Part shown: in pieces, positions 1-9,696 of the stretch | Layout: each line of letters starts with the position of its first letter | Position numbering within the stretch: position 1 is the first letter of the stretch | Assembly (NCBI GenBank): GCA_016745215.1 | Contig: CP050890.1 | Location: 7,643,001-7,707,000, forward strand | Direction: 5' to 3' | Source of the DNA: Thiohalocapsa sp. PB-PSB1 | GTDB taxonomy: Bacteria; Pseudomonadota; Gammaproteobacteria; Chromatiales; Chromatiaceae | Length of the DNA: 64,000 nucleotides | Notes under the pieces: generated by a model | What the model was told of the DNA's origin: nothing | The model's input: the letters and a program-made list of their open reading frames with translations, nothing else | The model's database searches: none | Made by a program: the position numbers and the translations under genes

Positions 1-35
1 TATAGCACCGGTGTCCTATAGCACCCCAACAAATC

Positions 36-1674
36 ATGGATGCCTACCAGATGTCACGTGCAGCGGCTCGCACACTGCGCAAGGTCGGCGAGCGCGAAGC
101 AGTCGGTTGCCGGGTTGCGCAAGAGCGCAACGCAAGTCTGGTCAAGTTGGTTCGGGAATGGCACGGATTATTGTCGAGCCTCCTCTTGCAGCAGCCGGGC
201 ATCGAGCGCACGCCGATTGCCAACGATATAGCGAACGAAGTATTGGGCCTTGTGCAAGCACGGGAAAAGGATCGATTCGGTGCAGCGGCGTTGCGGGCGG
301 CACTACGAAGCAGAATGGCTAATCGGTCAGCAGTGCGCGTCTATGAGACCATTTTGACCGAGAAATGTGCGCTTGAGGCAGAATCGAGCCGGATAGCGGC
401 CGCCCAAGTTGATCGGACGTCGTTGGCATCCGCATCGCGTCGCTTGGCCGAATTAGAAGGTGAGTTGGATGCCGCGCTTGCCGAGCTTGACCCAATCCTT
501 GCTGCCACGTTGTCCGGGGGCGCGCGATCCTGACCCGGGATGAGTTGGCCAAGGTTCTAAGACCCGGGGAGGCAATGTTGGCTTTTCGCATAGGCGGAAA
601 GTTCAGCGTGGCGAGCCTTAACCTCCGGCAAGGGGAACGTTTGACGACTGCAACCATACCGCTGCCGGGCGCTACCTTCGAGGCAATCGAAGCTGCAGTG
701 GCCAAAATCTTGGCTGCCATCGAAGCAAGGGAACCAATTGGTCCAGCAACCCAAGCGTTGTCTGACTTGTTGCGGGTGGCGGAATTACAGCCATTGTTGA
801 TGGAGGTAGACCACCTCTTCGTCGTACCAGATGGCCACTTGCAACGACTGCCATCGCATTTGCTACCGATCGGAACAGCGCGTTTGGGTGATGTTATCCC
901 AAGTTCGACTATCGCCTCTATTTGGGGATTCGCCGGACGACGGCAGTTGGATCGAACCAATGTGCGGTCGAGAGCGGTCTATGCCATCGGTACCCCCGAA
1001 TTGCACCATATTTCCTGCGACTTGGATTTTTCCCGCCACCTGAGGGGTCACGCCATCGAGAAGTTATGTGTCTTGGTAAGCCGGGAGGCTTGGTAGCCTT
1101 ATTGCGCGGTGCGCAGGAACTCTTAGGCGGGCCTCCGCCCGTGATGGGCGCCGATGCGAAGCGGGCCGCGATTATGGGGGCGGCGCCGGAAGAGGCCGGC
1201 ATTTTGTTGTTCGGCACACATGGGGTGATCCCGGAGACTAAGGAGATTAGTTACTTGGTTGAGCCGGCTTTAGTGCTGAGCCCAAGCCAGAGCGATCCTG
1301 AGGAAGATGGGCTGTTGCTGGCCAGTCAAGTCGCCGCTTTGCGCCTGGACAACAGTTGGCTCGCGATTCTCGCGGCGTGCCGGACCGGGACACCGAGCGG
1401 TACCGATGTCTCGGACGGATTGACGGGGCTGGCGTTAGGTTTTACCGCGGCAGGTACCGATGCACTTCTGGTTACCCAATGGTCTATTTATCCCGGTGCG
1501 GCACGTGAGGTTGTTCTGACCATGTTGCAACGGATGGCAGCAGATTCGGAACTAACTCTGTCGGCCGCCCTGGACGATGCCATGCGCGCCCATATGGAGA
1601 CCCATCCTGACACCATAGAATGGGCTGGTTTCACCATACTGGGTGACGGCACGGTCACGATGCCGCCCTTGTGA
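36..1674 (+). pseudogene. CHAT-domain protease-like gene, broken by two frameshifts
   Basis: Three consecutive reading frames together make one CHAT (caspase HetF associated with TPRs) protein. Positions 36-533 encode a helical N-terminal part. A second frame running from about 520 to 1070 holds the typical lead-in 'VLRPGEAMLAF' and 'LFVVPDGHLQRLP'. A third frame to 1674 holds the catalytic region: the His motif 'LLFGTHG', the 'EPALVL...DGLL' strand and the Cys motif 'ILAACRTG'. The frame changes fall near a G5 run at 516-520 and around 1065-1080. The first ATG follows an in-frame stop at 3-5. The assembled protein (about 545 residues) is short for CHAT proteins, which usually carry long TPR arrays, so the N-terminus may also be lost. 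The family includes caspase-like cysteine proteases. Either the gene is decayed or the contig has indel errors. Confidence 0.75.
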
Positions 1675-1730
1675 GATATCGGCGGTTCGACCATAGATCG
1701 AAGCGCTAACATTCAAATCCAGCCGACGCC

Positions 1731-1757
1731 AAAAAGCAGAGCGAAGCTCTGCTTTTT
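1731..1757 (+). terminator. Rho-independent terminator after the CHAT pseudogene
   Basis: A perfect 12-bp stem (1731-1742 with 1746-1757) encloses a 3-nt GAA loop. The stem starts with A5 and ends with T5, so it could terminate transcription from either side. It lies 57 bp after the CHAT stop codon. Confidence 0.8.
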
Positions 1758-1944
1758 AGCGCAGCTGATTTGAGCGTTGGACTAAATAAATAACCCCCAC
1801 CATCAAAGCACGCCAACGTATCAACCAACTGAAGGATCCATCACCACGGGCACGCGGGATCGCCCCCCTTCCGCGCACGCTCTCAGAACCTGTCTGGCAA
1901 AAAATCTCCATCAACGTCAAGTACTTTTTCTTCGAGGACAAGCT

Positions 1945-2559
1945 ATGGGATACCCGAGTGACCTGACGGACGCCGAATGGGCGCTGATCGAACACTATTT
2001 TCAACCCCGTGATCGACGGGGCAGTGCCAGCCTGCATCCGCGCAAAGGGATCGTCGATGCCATCTTGTACGTCGTGAAGTCCGGTTGCCAATGGCGCATG
2101 CTACCCAACGATTTTTCGCCCCGGCAAACGGTTTACGATCACTTCAGCCGATGGAACAAACGCGCTGTATGGGAAACCGCGCTGGATCGAGTGAATGCGC
2201 TCCATCGCCAAAACAACGGTCGCTCGGCATCGCCGAGTTACGGGATGAGCGACTCGCAAAGCGTCAAGACCGAGTACGCGAGCGAAGAACGCGGGATCGA
2301 CGGCGGCAAGAAGGTCAAAGGGCATAAACGCCATAGCGTAGTCGATATCCTCGGCAACCTGTTGCATGTGTCGGTCCACGCAGCCAATTGCAGCGGTACC
2401 GTGGCGGGTGGTCCCGTGATGGCGCGTGCGGCGGAGAAATACCCGAGCATCGAGGCGTTTTCCGGCGATGCGGGTTATCATGGGACAGCCGTGAAATTCG
2501 TCGACGAGACACTTGGGCTCGTCTTGCACATTTCCACCAAAATCAAAGCTCCGCCGCGG
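1945..2559 (+). pseudogene. IS5-family transposase, 3'-truncated
   Basis: The first ~205 residues match the IS5-group (DUF4096) transposase pattern: 'YPSDLTDAEWALIEHYF' at the N-terminus, 'SGCQWRMLPNDFSP', the first catalytic Asp region 'MSDSQSVKTE', 'KKVKGHKRHSVVD', and the second Asp in 'GDAGYHG'. The reading frame then runs without a stop into a MITE-like repeat and next into the 3' half of rfbC, ending at 2754. The third catalytic (Glu) region and the right end of the element are missing, so the transposase should be inactive. The start ATG at 1945 is typical for the family. Confidence 0.85.
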
Positions 2560-2575
2560 GAAAACGGGGACCACG

Positions 2576-2653
2576 GAAAACGGGGACAGACCGCGTTTTC
2601 CACGTTTTACAGAATCGCGGTCATGCTGAAAAAAGTGGTCTGTCCCCGTTTTC
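2576..2653. repeat. MITE-like element A, copy 1
   Basis: A 78-bp unit bounded by perfect 17-bp inverted repeats (2576-2592 and 2637-2653, 'gaaaacggggacagacc' and its complement). A second copy lies at 21124-21202 with the same internal sequence ('ttttccacgttttacagaat'). A partial extra copy of the left arm lies just upstream at 2560-2570. It carries no gene and sits at the junction between the IS5 transposase fragment and the rfbC fragment. Confidence 0.75.
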
Positions 2654-2656
2654 TGC

Positions 2657-3035
2657 AGCATCCACATGGCCAAGGCAAATTGGTTTATGTGATGGAGGGC
2701 GAGGTGTTTAATGTCGCGGTTGACGTGCGGCTCGGATCTCCCCACTTTAGCTAATGGTTGGTGTTCACCTTATGGCTAAAGACAAGCGCCAACTCTACAT
2801 TCCTCCGGGCTTTACGCATGGTTTTTGTACACCGACCGAAACAGTGTTGTTCGCTTACAAATGTTCCCATACTATTTACCATCCTGAGAGCGAGTTGTCG
2901 ATGCGCTGGGACGACCTAAGCATTGGAATTGATTGGCCTATCGCTGATCCGGTATTGTCCGGAAAAGATGCCGCCGCACAATTGCTGGCTGACGTTGATC
3001 CCAAGGGATTACCGGTCTATGCTGGGGAGCCTTGA
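2657..3035 (+). pseudogene. rfbC: dTDP-4-dehydrorhamnose 3,5-epimerase, C-terminal remnant
   Basis: The remnant keeps RfbC core signatures: 'GQGKLVYVMEGEVFNVAVD' followed, after a frame change near 2750, by 'KRQLYIPPGFTHGFC', 'YKCSHTIYHPESE' and 'WDDLSIGIDWPI'. RfbC converts dTDP-4-keto-6-deoxyglucose to dTDP-4-keto-rhamnose in dTDP-L-rhamnose synthesis. The N-terminal ~60 residues, including the start, are replaced by IS5/MITE sequence. An in-frame stop at 2752-2754 separates the two pieces. rfbD follows 3 bp after the stop, the usual rfb operon order, so this was once the gene before rfbD. It should be non-functional unless a copy exists elsewhere. Confidence 0.85.
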
Positions 3036-3038
3036 ATC

Positions 3039-3932
3039 ATGAACCGGGTCAAGACCTTATTAACCGGGGGTACGGGACAGCTTGGATTTGAGCTTAGTCA
3101 GTGCTTGAGTGTTTATGCCGACCTGATATGTCCCACCCGGGGGCAACTCGATCTGGCCGACACATCCTCGATTCGTCCCTTCGTGGAACGGACTCGGCCG
3201 GATTTGATCGTCAATGCGGCGGCCTACACCGCGGTCGACAAGGCCGAATCGGAGCCAGATCTAGCGATGCAGATCAACGTTGTGGCTGTGGGCGAACTGG
3301 CTCAAGTCAGTGCGGGCGTCGGTGTGCCACTGATCCATTTTTCGACAGACTACGTCTTTGATGGGTCGGGCCGGACGCCGTGGAAAGAGGATGATGGTAC
3401 GGGTCCGCTGAATGTCTATGGGCAGACCAAATTGTCAGGTGAGCCGGCGATTGTTGAAGCGGGAGTTCCGCACCTGATCTTCCGTACAGCCTGGGTTTAC
3501 GGTCTGCGCGGCCACAATTTTGTCAAGACGATGCTGAAGTTGGGCCAGGAGCGCGAGCGTCTGTCGATCGTCGATGATCAACTAGGTGCCCCGACCTCAG
3601 CGCGCTTCATCGCCGATGCGGTGGCGCTGATCTTGGCTCAACACCGAGATGATTGGCGAAGGTTGTTCGCCGACCATTCGGGGCTCTATCACTTGATCTG
3701 TGGTGGCGAGGTGAGTTGGTATGGGCCTGCCAAGGCGATATTCGAGTTGGTGGAGAAACAAGGACCGCTTTTTCTCAAACACCTCGAGGCGATACCGTCG
3801 GAGCAATATCCGACGCCAGCGCAACGTCCTAGGAATTCACGTTTGGATTGTTCCCGGGTCGAAGAGACCTTTGCTGTCGAGCCAGTCGATTGGCGTCAGG
3901 CGCTTGTCAACTTCATGAGCAGTTGCCGATGA
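3039..3932 (+). CDS. rfbD: dTDP-4-dehydrorhamnose reductase
   Basis: This 297-residue protein is a full-length RfbD/RmlD, the NADPH-dependent reductase that makes dTDP-L-rhamnose. The Rossmann nucleotide-binding motif 'TGGTGQLG' is at residues 9-16. The family motifs 'NAAAYTAVDKAE' and 'FSTDYVFDG' are present, and the catalytic Tyr/Lys pair is in 'YGQTK' (Y127, K131). The C-terminal substrate-binding part includes 'DDQLGAPTS'. It follows the broken rfbC and overlaps the next glycosyltransferase by ATGA, which fits an O-antigen or capsule operon supplying rhamnose donors. Confidence 0.95.
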   Translation: MNRVKTLLTGGTGQLGFELSQCLSVYADLICPTRGQLDLADTSSIRPFVERTRPDLIVNAAAYTAVDKAESEPDLAMQINVVAVGELAQVSAGVGVPLIHFSTDYVFDGSGRTPWKEDDGTGPLNVYGQTKLSGEPAIVEAGVPHLIFRTAWVYGLRGHNFVKTMLKLGQERERLSIVDDQLGAPTSARFIADAVALILAQHRDDWRRLFADHSGLYHLICGGEVSWYGPAKAIFELVEKQGPLFLKHLEAIPSEQYPTPAQRPRNSRLDCSRVEETFAVEPVDWRQALVNFMSSCR

Positions 3933-5116
3933 AGGTAGAGGAGGCAAATGCCGCCCCGAAGATTCTGGTCTGGGGAACCTATGATATTGGCAAGCCGAGG
4001 ACCCGGATTTTATTAGAGGGCCTGAGGTTGAACGGTGTCGACCTGGTCGAGTGTCATGCATCGGTGTGGTCCGGAATCGAAGACAAGAGTCAACTGATCG
4101 GTTGGCGGAAAAAGATCAAGGTCATCCTGAGCTGGATCATCGCCTATCCAACCCTGATTTCGCGGTTCATGCGCTTGCCGCGGTACCAGACCGTGTTGGT
4201 GCCCTATATGGGTCATTTGGATGTATTGTTATTGTGGCCGTTCGCAAAGTTAAAGGGCAGTCAGGTTGCCTGGGATATCTTCATTTCACTCTACAACACG
4301 ATTGTTGAAGATCGGCAGATGTTCAGCAACACACATCCGGTTTCGCGTTTGATCTACGTCTTCGAATGGCTCGCATCTCGGGCCGCGGATCGGATGTTGA
4401 TGGATACCCGCGCGCATGCGGACTATTTCGTGCGACGGTATCACTTGCCGGACGAAAGGCTGGGGGCGGTGTTTGTTGGTGCGGAAGTGGAGCACTTTCC
4501 CCTGCTCAAGCCCTTGGGGCCCAAGGAGTCGTCTGAGCCGATCACGATTCTGTTCTACGGTCAGTTCATCCCGTTACATGGCATTCGAACCATCGTTGAG
4601 GCGGCGCGGGAGTTGGATGATGGTACTGTGCGCTGGGTCTTGATTGGTCGGGGGCAGGAAGAGGGGGCGATTCGTCAAGAGTTGGATGCCAATCCGGTCA
4701 AACATCTCGAGTGGTTGTCTTGGGTGCGATACCAGGAGTTGGTTGACTGGATTGCGCGTGCCGACATCTGCCTGGGCATCTTCAGCAAATCCGAGAAAGC
4801 GGCGAGTGTAATTCCTAACAAGGCCTTTCAGGTCATCTCCTCAGGGCGCCCATTGATCACGCGAGACTCGCCGGCGATTCGGGAATTGGTGTCGGAGGAT
4901 GAGCCTGGGATATTCCTCGTCTCGCCAGAAGATAGCCCGGCTTTGGTAGATGCGATCAAGCGGTTTCGTAAAGAGCGGCCTAACCTTGTTGGAAGGCCGC
5001 TTTTTGAGAATTTGCGAAAGCGTATATCAGCACAGGCCACGGGCGTTGCACTATGCGCGGAATTGGGCTTGCGGTACGCCCCAGATAAGGTGATGCAAAG
5101 TGGGGAGACTGATTAA
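3929..5116 (+). CDS. GT4-like glycosyltransferase
   Basis: A 395-residue GT-B fold glycosyltransferase. The start at 3929 is chosen because it overlaps the rfbD stop as ATGA; the frame stays open further upstream, but only inside rfbD. The C-terminal half has the pattern of the family 1/4 donor-binding domain: 'ITILFYGQFIPLHGI', then 'LIGRGQEE', then 'IPNKAFQVISSGRPLI' where the conserved E/K donor-contact region is expected. The substrate is unknown. Its place right after rfbD suggests addition of a sugar to a rhamnose-containing surface polysaccharide. No signal peptide is seen, so it is probably cytoplasmic or peripheral to the membrane. Confidence 0.85.
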   Translation: MKVEEANAAPKILVWGTYDIGKPRTRILLEGLRLNGVDLVECHASVWSGIEDKSQLIGWRKKIKVILSWIIAYPTLISRFMRLPRYQTVLVPYMGHLDVLLLWPFAKLKGSQVAWDIFISLYNTIVEDRQMFSNTHPVSRLIYVFEWLASRAADRMLMDTRAHADYFVRRYHLPDERLGAVFVGAEVEHFPLLKPLGPKESSEPITILFYGQFIPLHGIRTIVEAARELDDGTVRWVLIGRGQEEGAIRQELDANPVKHLEWLSWVRYQELVDWIARADICLGIFSKSEKAASVIPNKAFQVISSGRPLITRDSPAIRELVSEDEPGIFLVSPEDSPALVDAIKRFRKERPNLVGRPLFENLRKRISAQATGVALCAELGLRYAPDKVMQSGETD

Positions 5117-5156
5117 ATCATGGCTTCCTGAGTTACGGCCTAAACTCCGCACCTTT

Positions 5157-5216
5157 AAAATCAATGAGTTAAGCTTTTCCTTGGCTTTTTGATACGCTGT
5201 AACTCATTGATTTTTT
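5157..5216 (+). terminator. Long-stem hairpin with T-run after the rfbD operon
   Basis: A 15-bp perfect stem, 'aaaatcaatgagtta' (5157-5171) with its complement at 5200-5214, encloses a 28-nt loop and ends in T6. It lies 40 bp after the glycosyltransferase stop. It could be a terminator. Because related 'aaaatcaatgggtta' strings occur near 24840, it might instead belong to a dispersed repeat. Confidence 0.5.
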
Positions 5217-5691
5217 CTTTGATAGTAGCTTAAAGCCATTTGTCTTCGCGCGTAACATATTGATTTTACTTTAACAATATATAATTCCGAAGTCGCGATC
5301 AATTAGGCGCGAAATGTAGGTTACAGGGGCGTAACGTTAAAATTTGCTGCGCGGGCAATTGATTCTGAAGCGAGCAAGAGGCGCGTTTTCGCCGAAGCGC
5401 GTTCTGGGGCGTCTAGCAGGGTGTTGACAAAGGCCATCCATGGCCTTTTACTCGACGCATCCACGCGTCTCACCCCCTCGCGGGGCCAGCCGGCGCTGTT
5501 CAAAATTGCCCCCGGCGATTTTAGTCAACAACGTCAGGTTTTCGATCTCCTTTATTTTCTATCGCTTACAGTGATTGACTCGAGAGTGCCGAGTTTCTTC
5601 TATTAAAATCAAAAGGACAAGAGTTATCCTGGAATCGCTTCCAAACCAGCTGTCGGCGCGATCGAAACGCGCCGTTAAGATAGAGTCAGAG
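5217..5691. other. Gene-free interval
   Basis: About 475 bp between the hairpin and a transposase relic. The first part is AT-rich and the middle is GC-richer. No convincing coding frame, RNA gene or repeat was recognised. Confidence 0.5.
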
Positions 5692-6106
5692 CTAAGCGGC
5701 GGCGCCAAGTAGATTAGATCGATCTGGATCAAGCCTTTCGATAATGAATTTCCCCAGAATAGACCTCTGGCCCCAATCAAAGAGAAATTCCGGTAGGCTG
5801 TGGCGTAACGCCAGGGTGACCACGCGTTCGGATGGTGCCAGACCAGGACGGATTGTGCGCAACCAGGAGGCATAAGGATTGCCAAACCAGCCGCGGATGG
5901 CATGCTGCTAGATACTTGACCAACCCTTGAGCAATGCACCCGGCTTGGACGAAGACATGGTAGACATGCAGCTTGCGCTTTACGGCTTAACGGTAAGCCG
6001 CCGTTTCTCGGTGCAGGTATTGATCGCCATTGCGTCGAATCAGCGGCTTCATCGCCTTCATCCAAAAATGCGGCCTGTACCATTGAAATAGACGCGCCGA
6101 AGGTGC
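5692..6106 (-). pseudogene. Transposase C-terminal relic (family not assigned)
   Basis: The complement encodes 'FQWYRPHFWMKAMKPL', 'RRNGDQYLHRETAAYR', a TAA stop, then 'KRKLHVYHVFVQAGCIAQG'. After a frame change near 5880 it continues with 'SWLRTIRPGLAPSERVV' and 'ALRHSLPEFLFDWGQ', stopping at 5692. This pattern matches the C-terminus of transposases I associate loosely with the IS4/IS701 group; I cannot name the family with confidence. One nonsense codon and one frameshift make it dead. It ends next to the ISKra4 transposase stop, as if that element inserted into it. Confidence 0.55.
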
Positions 6107-6120
6107 CTGTCGGGTCTACG

Positions 6121-7753
6121 TCAAGCGGCTTTCTTGTCGACAAATCGCAGAGGGATGGTATGCTCCCGGACCCAGATGTCCTGACAGCCATTACAGACCA
6201 GCACGCTCAAGGCGGTCAGCGCATGGGAACCGGCCTTGGACCAACTCATGCCATTGCGCTTTTGGCGTCGGGCGGTGACTTGGTTGTTGGCACTCTCGAC
6301 GCCGCTGCTGCCGTTGCGTAAACCCAGCCGACGGCGCAACGCATAGCAAGGAATCGAAGGCGCGTTGCGTTCGAGGTAGTTGCGCAGCCGCTCGATCGAG
6401 GCCGGGTCTTTCAGCTGCGCGGCGGGAATGGTGTCCAGATACTGTTGGGCTTCGGTGACCATCCCATACCACAGGAAACGCACCAGCATCCGCAAATGCC
6501 GGTTACGGACTTCACGCGCGCCACAGGCGCGACTGAGATCCTGTTTGAATTTCTTGACGATATGATACCAATCCAGCACCAACCACACGCGCGGATGCCA
6601 GGCGAAGCATATCGAGAGCGTATCCTGCAGGCTGCGATAGCCATCCGTGAACAGATGCAGTCATCCCCCGAGCAGTTCGTTGTGAAGCAGGAACGCCAGC
6701 ACGCAGCGCAGCACTTGTCCGAGGCTGCCGGCGCTGAGGGTGAAGCGCTTGGAACCCTGCTCGATCCGGGCCACCGTATTGGCCACTCTCGGGCGTGAGG
6801 ACTTGCCCGCTTTGCGCGCGGCGTCCGTGGGGGTCGGCTCCGGGACGATGGCCGGCGAATCGCCCGGCTTCGCCGCCGCGCGCTCGCGATGCGCCTTTTG
6901 TTTCTTCACGTCCACATCGTCCACCGACACAGTGGTGCAATGGGCCGGATCTTCATGGACCGCCCCCGCCGCCCGCTGGCGCACCGAGTCGATCTGCTCC
7001 GGGGAAAACCCCCGCTGGGCCATCTCATCGGCCACCGCCGCCAACTGCTCCTCCACCACCTCGGCTTTCTGCCGTCGATCCGTGCCGGCCGTGACTTCGC
7101 CCAGCACCGCCTCCGTCGGCTGACCGTCCCCGTTGAACCCGTGCTCCGCCAACACCCGGTGACTGTGATGCTCCAGAAAATCCACCACCCCTGTCTCTTC
7201 CCTTTGGGCATTGGCTTGCAGCGTCATCACCGGCGTTCCCCCCTGCCACTGACGCCGATACCGGTTCAAATGCGCCGCATTCTCACGCTAGCTGCGCCGG
7301 CTCGCTTCCAGACACAGCGCCTCTTCCCGAAACCCCTCGGTCTTGTACCACTCCCGGGGTTGGCGCTGCGGAAACCACACATCCCCCCGACCGACCACTT
7401 CTCCGGCCCGGTCGCACGCCTCGTACGGCGTGAACCCGAACCGACCGACCTCACCTTCCACTCGGTCGTCGGACTGACGCTCCCGCAGGTCGACCTCCGG
7501 GCTCAGGCGCGCGGTTTCCCGCTGGAGTTTTTTTTCCTGCCTCCGCCAAATGCCCCGACAGCGCCTCGCGTAACGCCGGGAACGACACATCCAGCGCCGC
7601 TCGATCCAGCGCCGAGATAGTCAGCTCATCGGCTTCCGGTAACACCAGACTGAACGAGCCATCGGCCTGTTCTTCCGGGTGACGGTCCGACGACACGTCC
7701 TCCTCGGTTTCGACGAACTCCACCTTGATCCGCAACTTCAGGTTCTTGGCCAT
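6121..7753 (-). pseudogene. ISKra4-family transposase, degenerate
   Basis: Read on the complement from ATG at 7753, four pieces assemble into one transposase of about 540 residues. They are an N-terminal part beginning 'MAKNLKLRIKVEF', a part with 'FGFTPYEACDRAGE', a part with 'HSHRVLAEHGFNGDG' and 'VSVDDVDVKKQK', and a C-terminal part with 'LVLDWYHIVKKFKQDL' and 'GVESANNQVTARRQKRNGMSW'. The lesions are a frameshift at an 8-base homopolymer (7527-7534), an in-frame stop near 7288 and an in-frame stop at 6661. The transposase should therefore be inactive. It separates two glycosyltransferase genes of the polysaccharide locus. Confidence 0.8.
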
Positions 7754-7841
7754 GGCTCTACCCTCATTCGATGCTTACAACACAGCGGTCTCTGTCCGTT
7801 ATACTCCTGTAGCCCTATTTAAGGCGAGTCAGTTTCAATGG

Positions 7842-7945
7842 TATAGTCACGCAACATGATAACCAGATATGCCCTTTTGTTTTTGATGCGTGAGTGCTGG
7901 CCTTAAACGAAAGGGACAGTTTTGATATCACGTGAGAGGACTATA
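7842..7945. repeat. MITE-like element B, copy 1
   Basis: A ~104-bp element starting 'tatagtcac' and ending 'gaggactata'. Near-identical copies lie at 8003-8106 and 17255-17358, with conserved internal strings 'atatgcccttttgttttt' and 'aaacgaaagggacag'. The ends form an imperfect inverted repeat and abut TA dinucleotides. No coding capacity. This copy is the most divergent of the three. Confidence 0.75.
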
Positions 7946-8002
7946 CAGGCCGCACAATTGCATGACAAACACCTCGAGTAGAGTCTACACAGGTGCTATA
8001 AC

Positions 8003-8106
8003 TAGAGTCACTCAACATGATAACTAGATATGCCCTTTTGTTTTTGGTGGGTGAATGCAGCCCCTAAACGAAAGGGACAGTTTTGATGTCACGTGAGAGG
8101 ACTATA
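8003..8106. repeat. MITE-like element B, copy 2
   Basis: Second copy of element B, 57 bp after the first and in the same orientation. It is nearly identical to the copy at 17255-17358, which disrupts the adenine methylase gene. The following ~300 bp up to the next glycosyltransferase show no recognisable gene. Confidence 0.75.
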
Positions 8107-8415
8107 GATCCTTCCAGGATGTCTACCCATGAGTTCATCGACACAACTGACCTCGGCAGCAGCAACCACGCCACGACCGTATTTTCACTTGCACGGATGG
8201 GACTGCTTAAAGGGATAGATTGCTGCCAGATTGCTGGAGAGCTCGGTACTCTCAAGTAATTGAAAATGGGGATACATCCATATATCGCGTACAGATTGTC
8301 GAAAAGCAGAGTTTTTCAACAGCCTGCTAAGAATGGGCATATTTGGATCTTTCGCTTTGATGATTACACCGATTCACCAATTGTCGGCCAATAACTTCGA
8401 GTGGGTACTTTGTTG

Positions 8416-9642
8416 ATGCAAGAAAGAGAAAAGAAGCTAAGGATACTCGTGGTGTCTCCGACCTTTCCGTATCCGCTCGTGTCCGGAGGTAAGCAAAGGC
8501 TCTATTACATACTCAAGGAGTTGTCGAGGGAGTTTCAGGTAACCTTACTGACTCTCGCGGAAGAAAATGATGGCCATATCGGACGGGAGGCCCTTGGTTT
8601 CCTTAAAGAGGTTATTCAGGTACCGATTCGACAAGATCGTATTGCGCAAATCCGGCGTTTGGCCATAGGTTTGCCGCATTGGTTGTTTGGAACGCCGGCT
8701 GAGGTACTCGTTAAGAAGTCACCGAAGATGCTTGAGATCTACCAGCGCCTGTTGGCTGATGGCGGGTTCGATTTGGTTCAAGTGGAATATAGCCAGTATT
8801 TGCCTCTAGTAAAGATTGCCAACAGATTGGGAAAAAAGAGCATCGCGACGGCGCATGATGTCTCCTATATCAGCCAACGGCGGAAGGCTGCGGTCATGAC
8901 CGGCTGGAGGCGATTCTTCTGGAGGCGAGAAGCTGAATTGATGCGTCGTTTCGAACTGACTGGTTGGCGTAGTGCATCACGTATCGTGGCAATGTCTGAG
9001 AACGATCGGAGTGAAATCCTTCAGCTTGTTAGCGAGGCCGCTGTCGATGTGGTGCCCAACGGGGTAGAGGTGACGTCGCGCCGATCCTATCCTAAGTCGG
9101 ATGTCCCGACCCTGGTGTTTGTCGGATACATGCGCCATTACCCCAATTTGGACGGTGTTGAGTGGCTATTGAAGGAGATCTGGCCGCGGATAAAGGCCAG
9201 ACTCGAAGGTGTTCGACTGCGTATCGTGGGTGCCGGTATGCCTGCCGATCTGACGCGAATGACGGAAAACGATCCCCAGGTTGATTATCTTGGCTTTGTT
9301 GACGATGTCGACGAGGTGGTCGGCACGTCTTGGCTGTCGATCGTGCCGTTACGAATCGGCTCGGGGACAAGATTGAAAATACTGGAGTCTATGGCGCTCC
9401 GAACGGCCGTTTTGACGACAACGATAGGCTGCGAGGGGATAGATGCGCGGCATTCGGTCGACGTCATGCTGGCAGACACGGCAGAATCCCTGGCTTCGGA
9501 GGCATCTGAAATGTTGCGTGATGAGCAGGCATTGACACGAATTGCCGATGCAGGACGAGAGTTGGTCCAGGCGAGATATGATTGGCAGATCATTGGCCAC
9601 AAGATGCGCGCGTGCGCCGAAGAGGTCATTTCTCAACGATGA
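8416..9642 (+). CDS. GT4-family glycosyltransferase
   Basis: A 408-residue GT-B glycosyltransferase, intact. The N-terminal domain begins 'LRILVVSPTFPYPLVSGG' (acceptor-side glycine loop). The middle 'ATAHDVSYISQRR' and 'IVAMSENDR...VVPNGVEV' are typical of GT4 proteins. The donor domain has 'LVFVGYMRHYPNLDGV', 'LRIVGAG' and 'PLRIGSGTRLKILESMA', where the conserved Glu contacts the nucleotide sugar. The pattern resembles the sugar transferases of exopolysaccharide clusters. ATG at 8416 was chosen; an in-frame GTG at 8401 is also possible and neither has a strong ribosome-binding site. The substrate is unknown. The locus context indicates surface polysaccharide assembly at the inner membrane. 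Confidence 0.87.
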   Translation: MQEREKKLRILVVSPTFPYPLVSGGKQRLYYILKELSREFQVTLLTLAEENDGHIGREALGFLKEVIQVPIRQDRIAQIRRLAIGLPHWLFGTPAEVLVKKSPKMLEIYQRLLADGGFDLVQVEYSQYLPLVKIANRLGKKSIATAHDVSYISQRRKAAVMTGWRRFFWRREAELMRRFELTGWRSASRIVAMSENDRSEILQLVSEAAVDVVPNGVEVTSRRSYPKSDVPTLVFVGYMRHYPNLDGVEWLLKEIWPRIKARLEGVRLRIVGAGMPADLTRMTENDPQVDYLGFVDDVDEVVGTSWLSIVPLRIGSGTRLKILESMALRTAVLTTTIGCEGIDARHSVDVMLADTAESLASEASEMLRDEQALTRIADAGRELVQARYDWQIIGHKMRACAEEVISQR

Positions 9643-9696
9643 TGGCAGTGGAAGATTCGCCACGAGGTAGGTCTGCGAGACGCGAGGGGGTAAGAG

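Noticed and set aside
7527..7534. A8 run in the ISKra4 gene as a programmed frameshift site
   Set aside because: The required shift is +1 rather than the usual -1, and two further nonsense codons show that the gene is decayed.
6889..7620. 243-codon open frame on the plus strand
   Set aside because: It is antisense to the ISKra4 transposase relic, which has clear family motifs; this frame has none.
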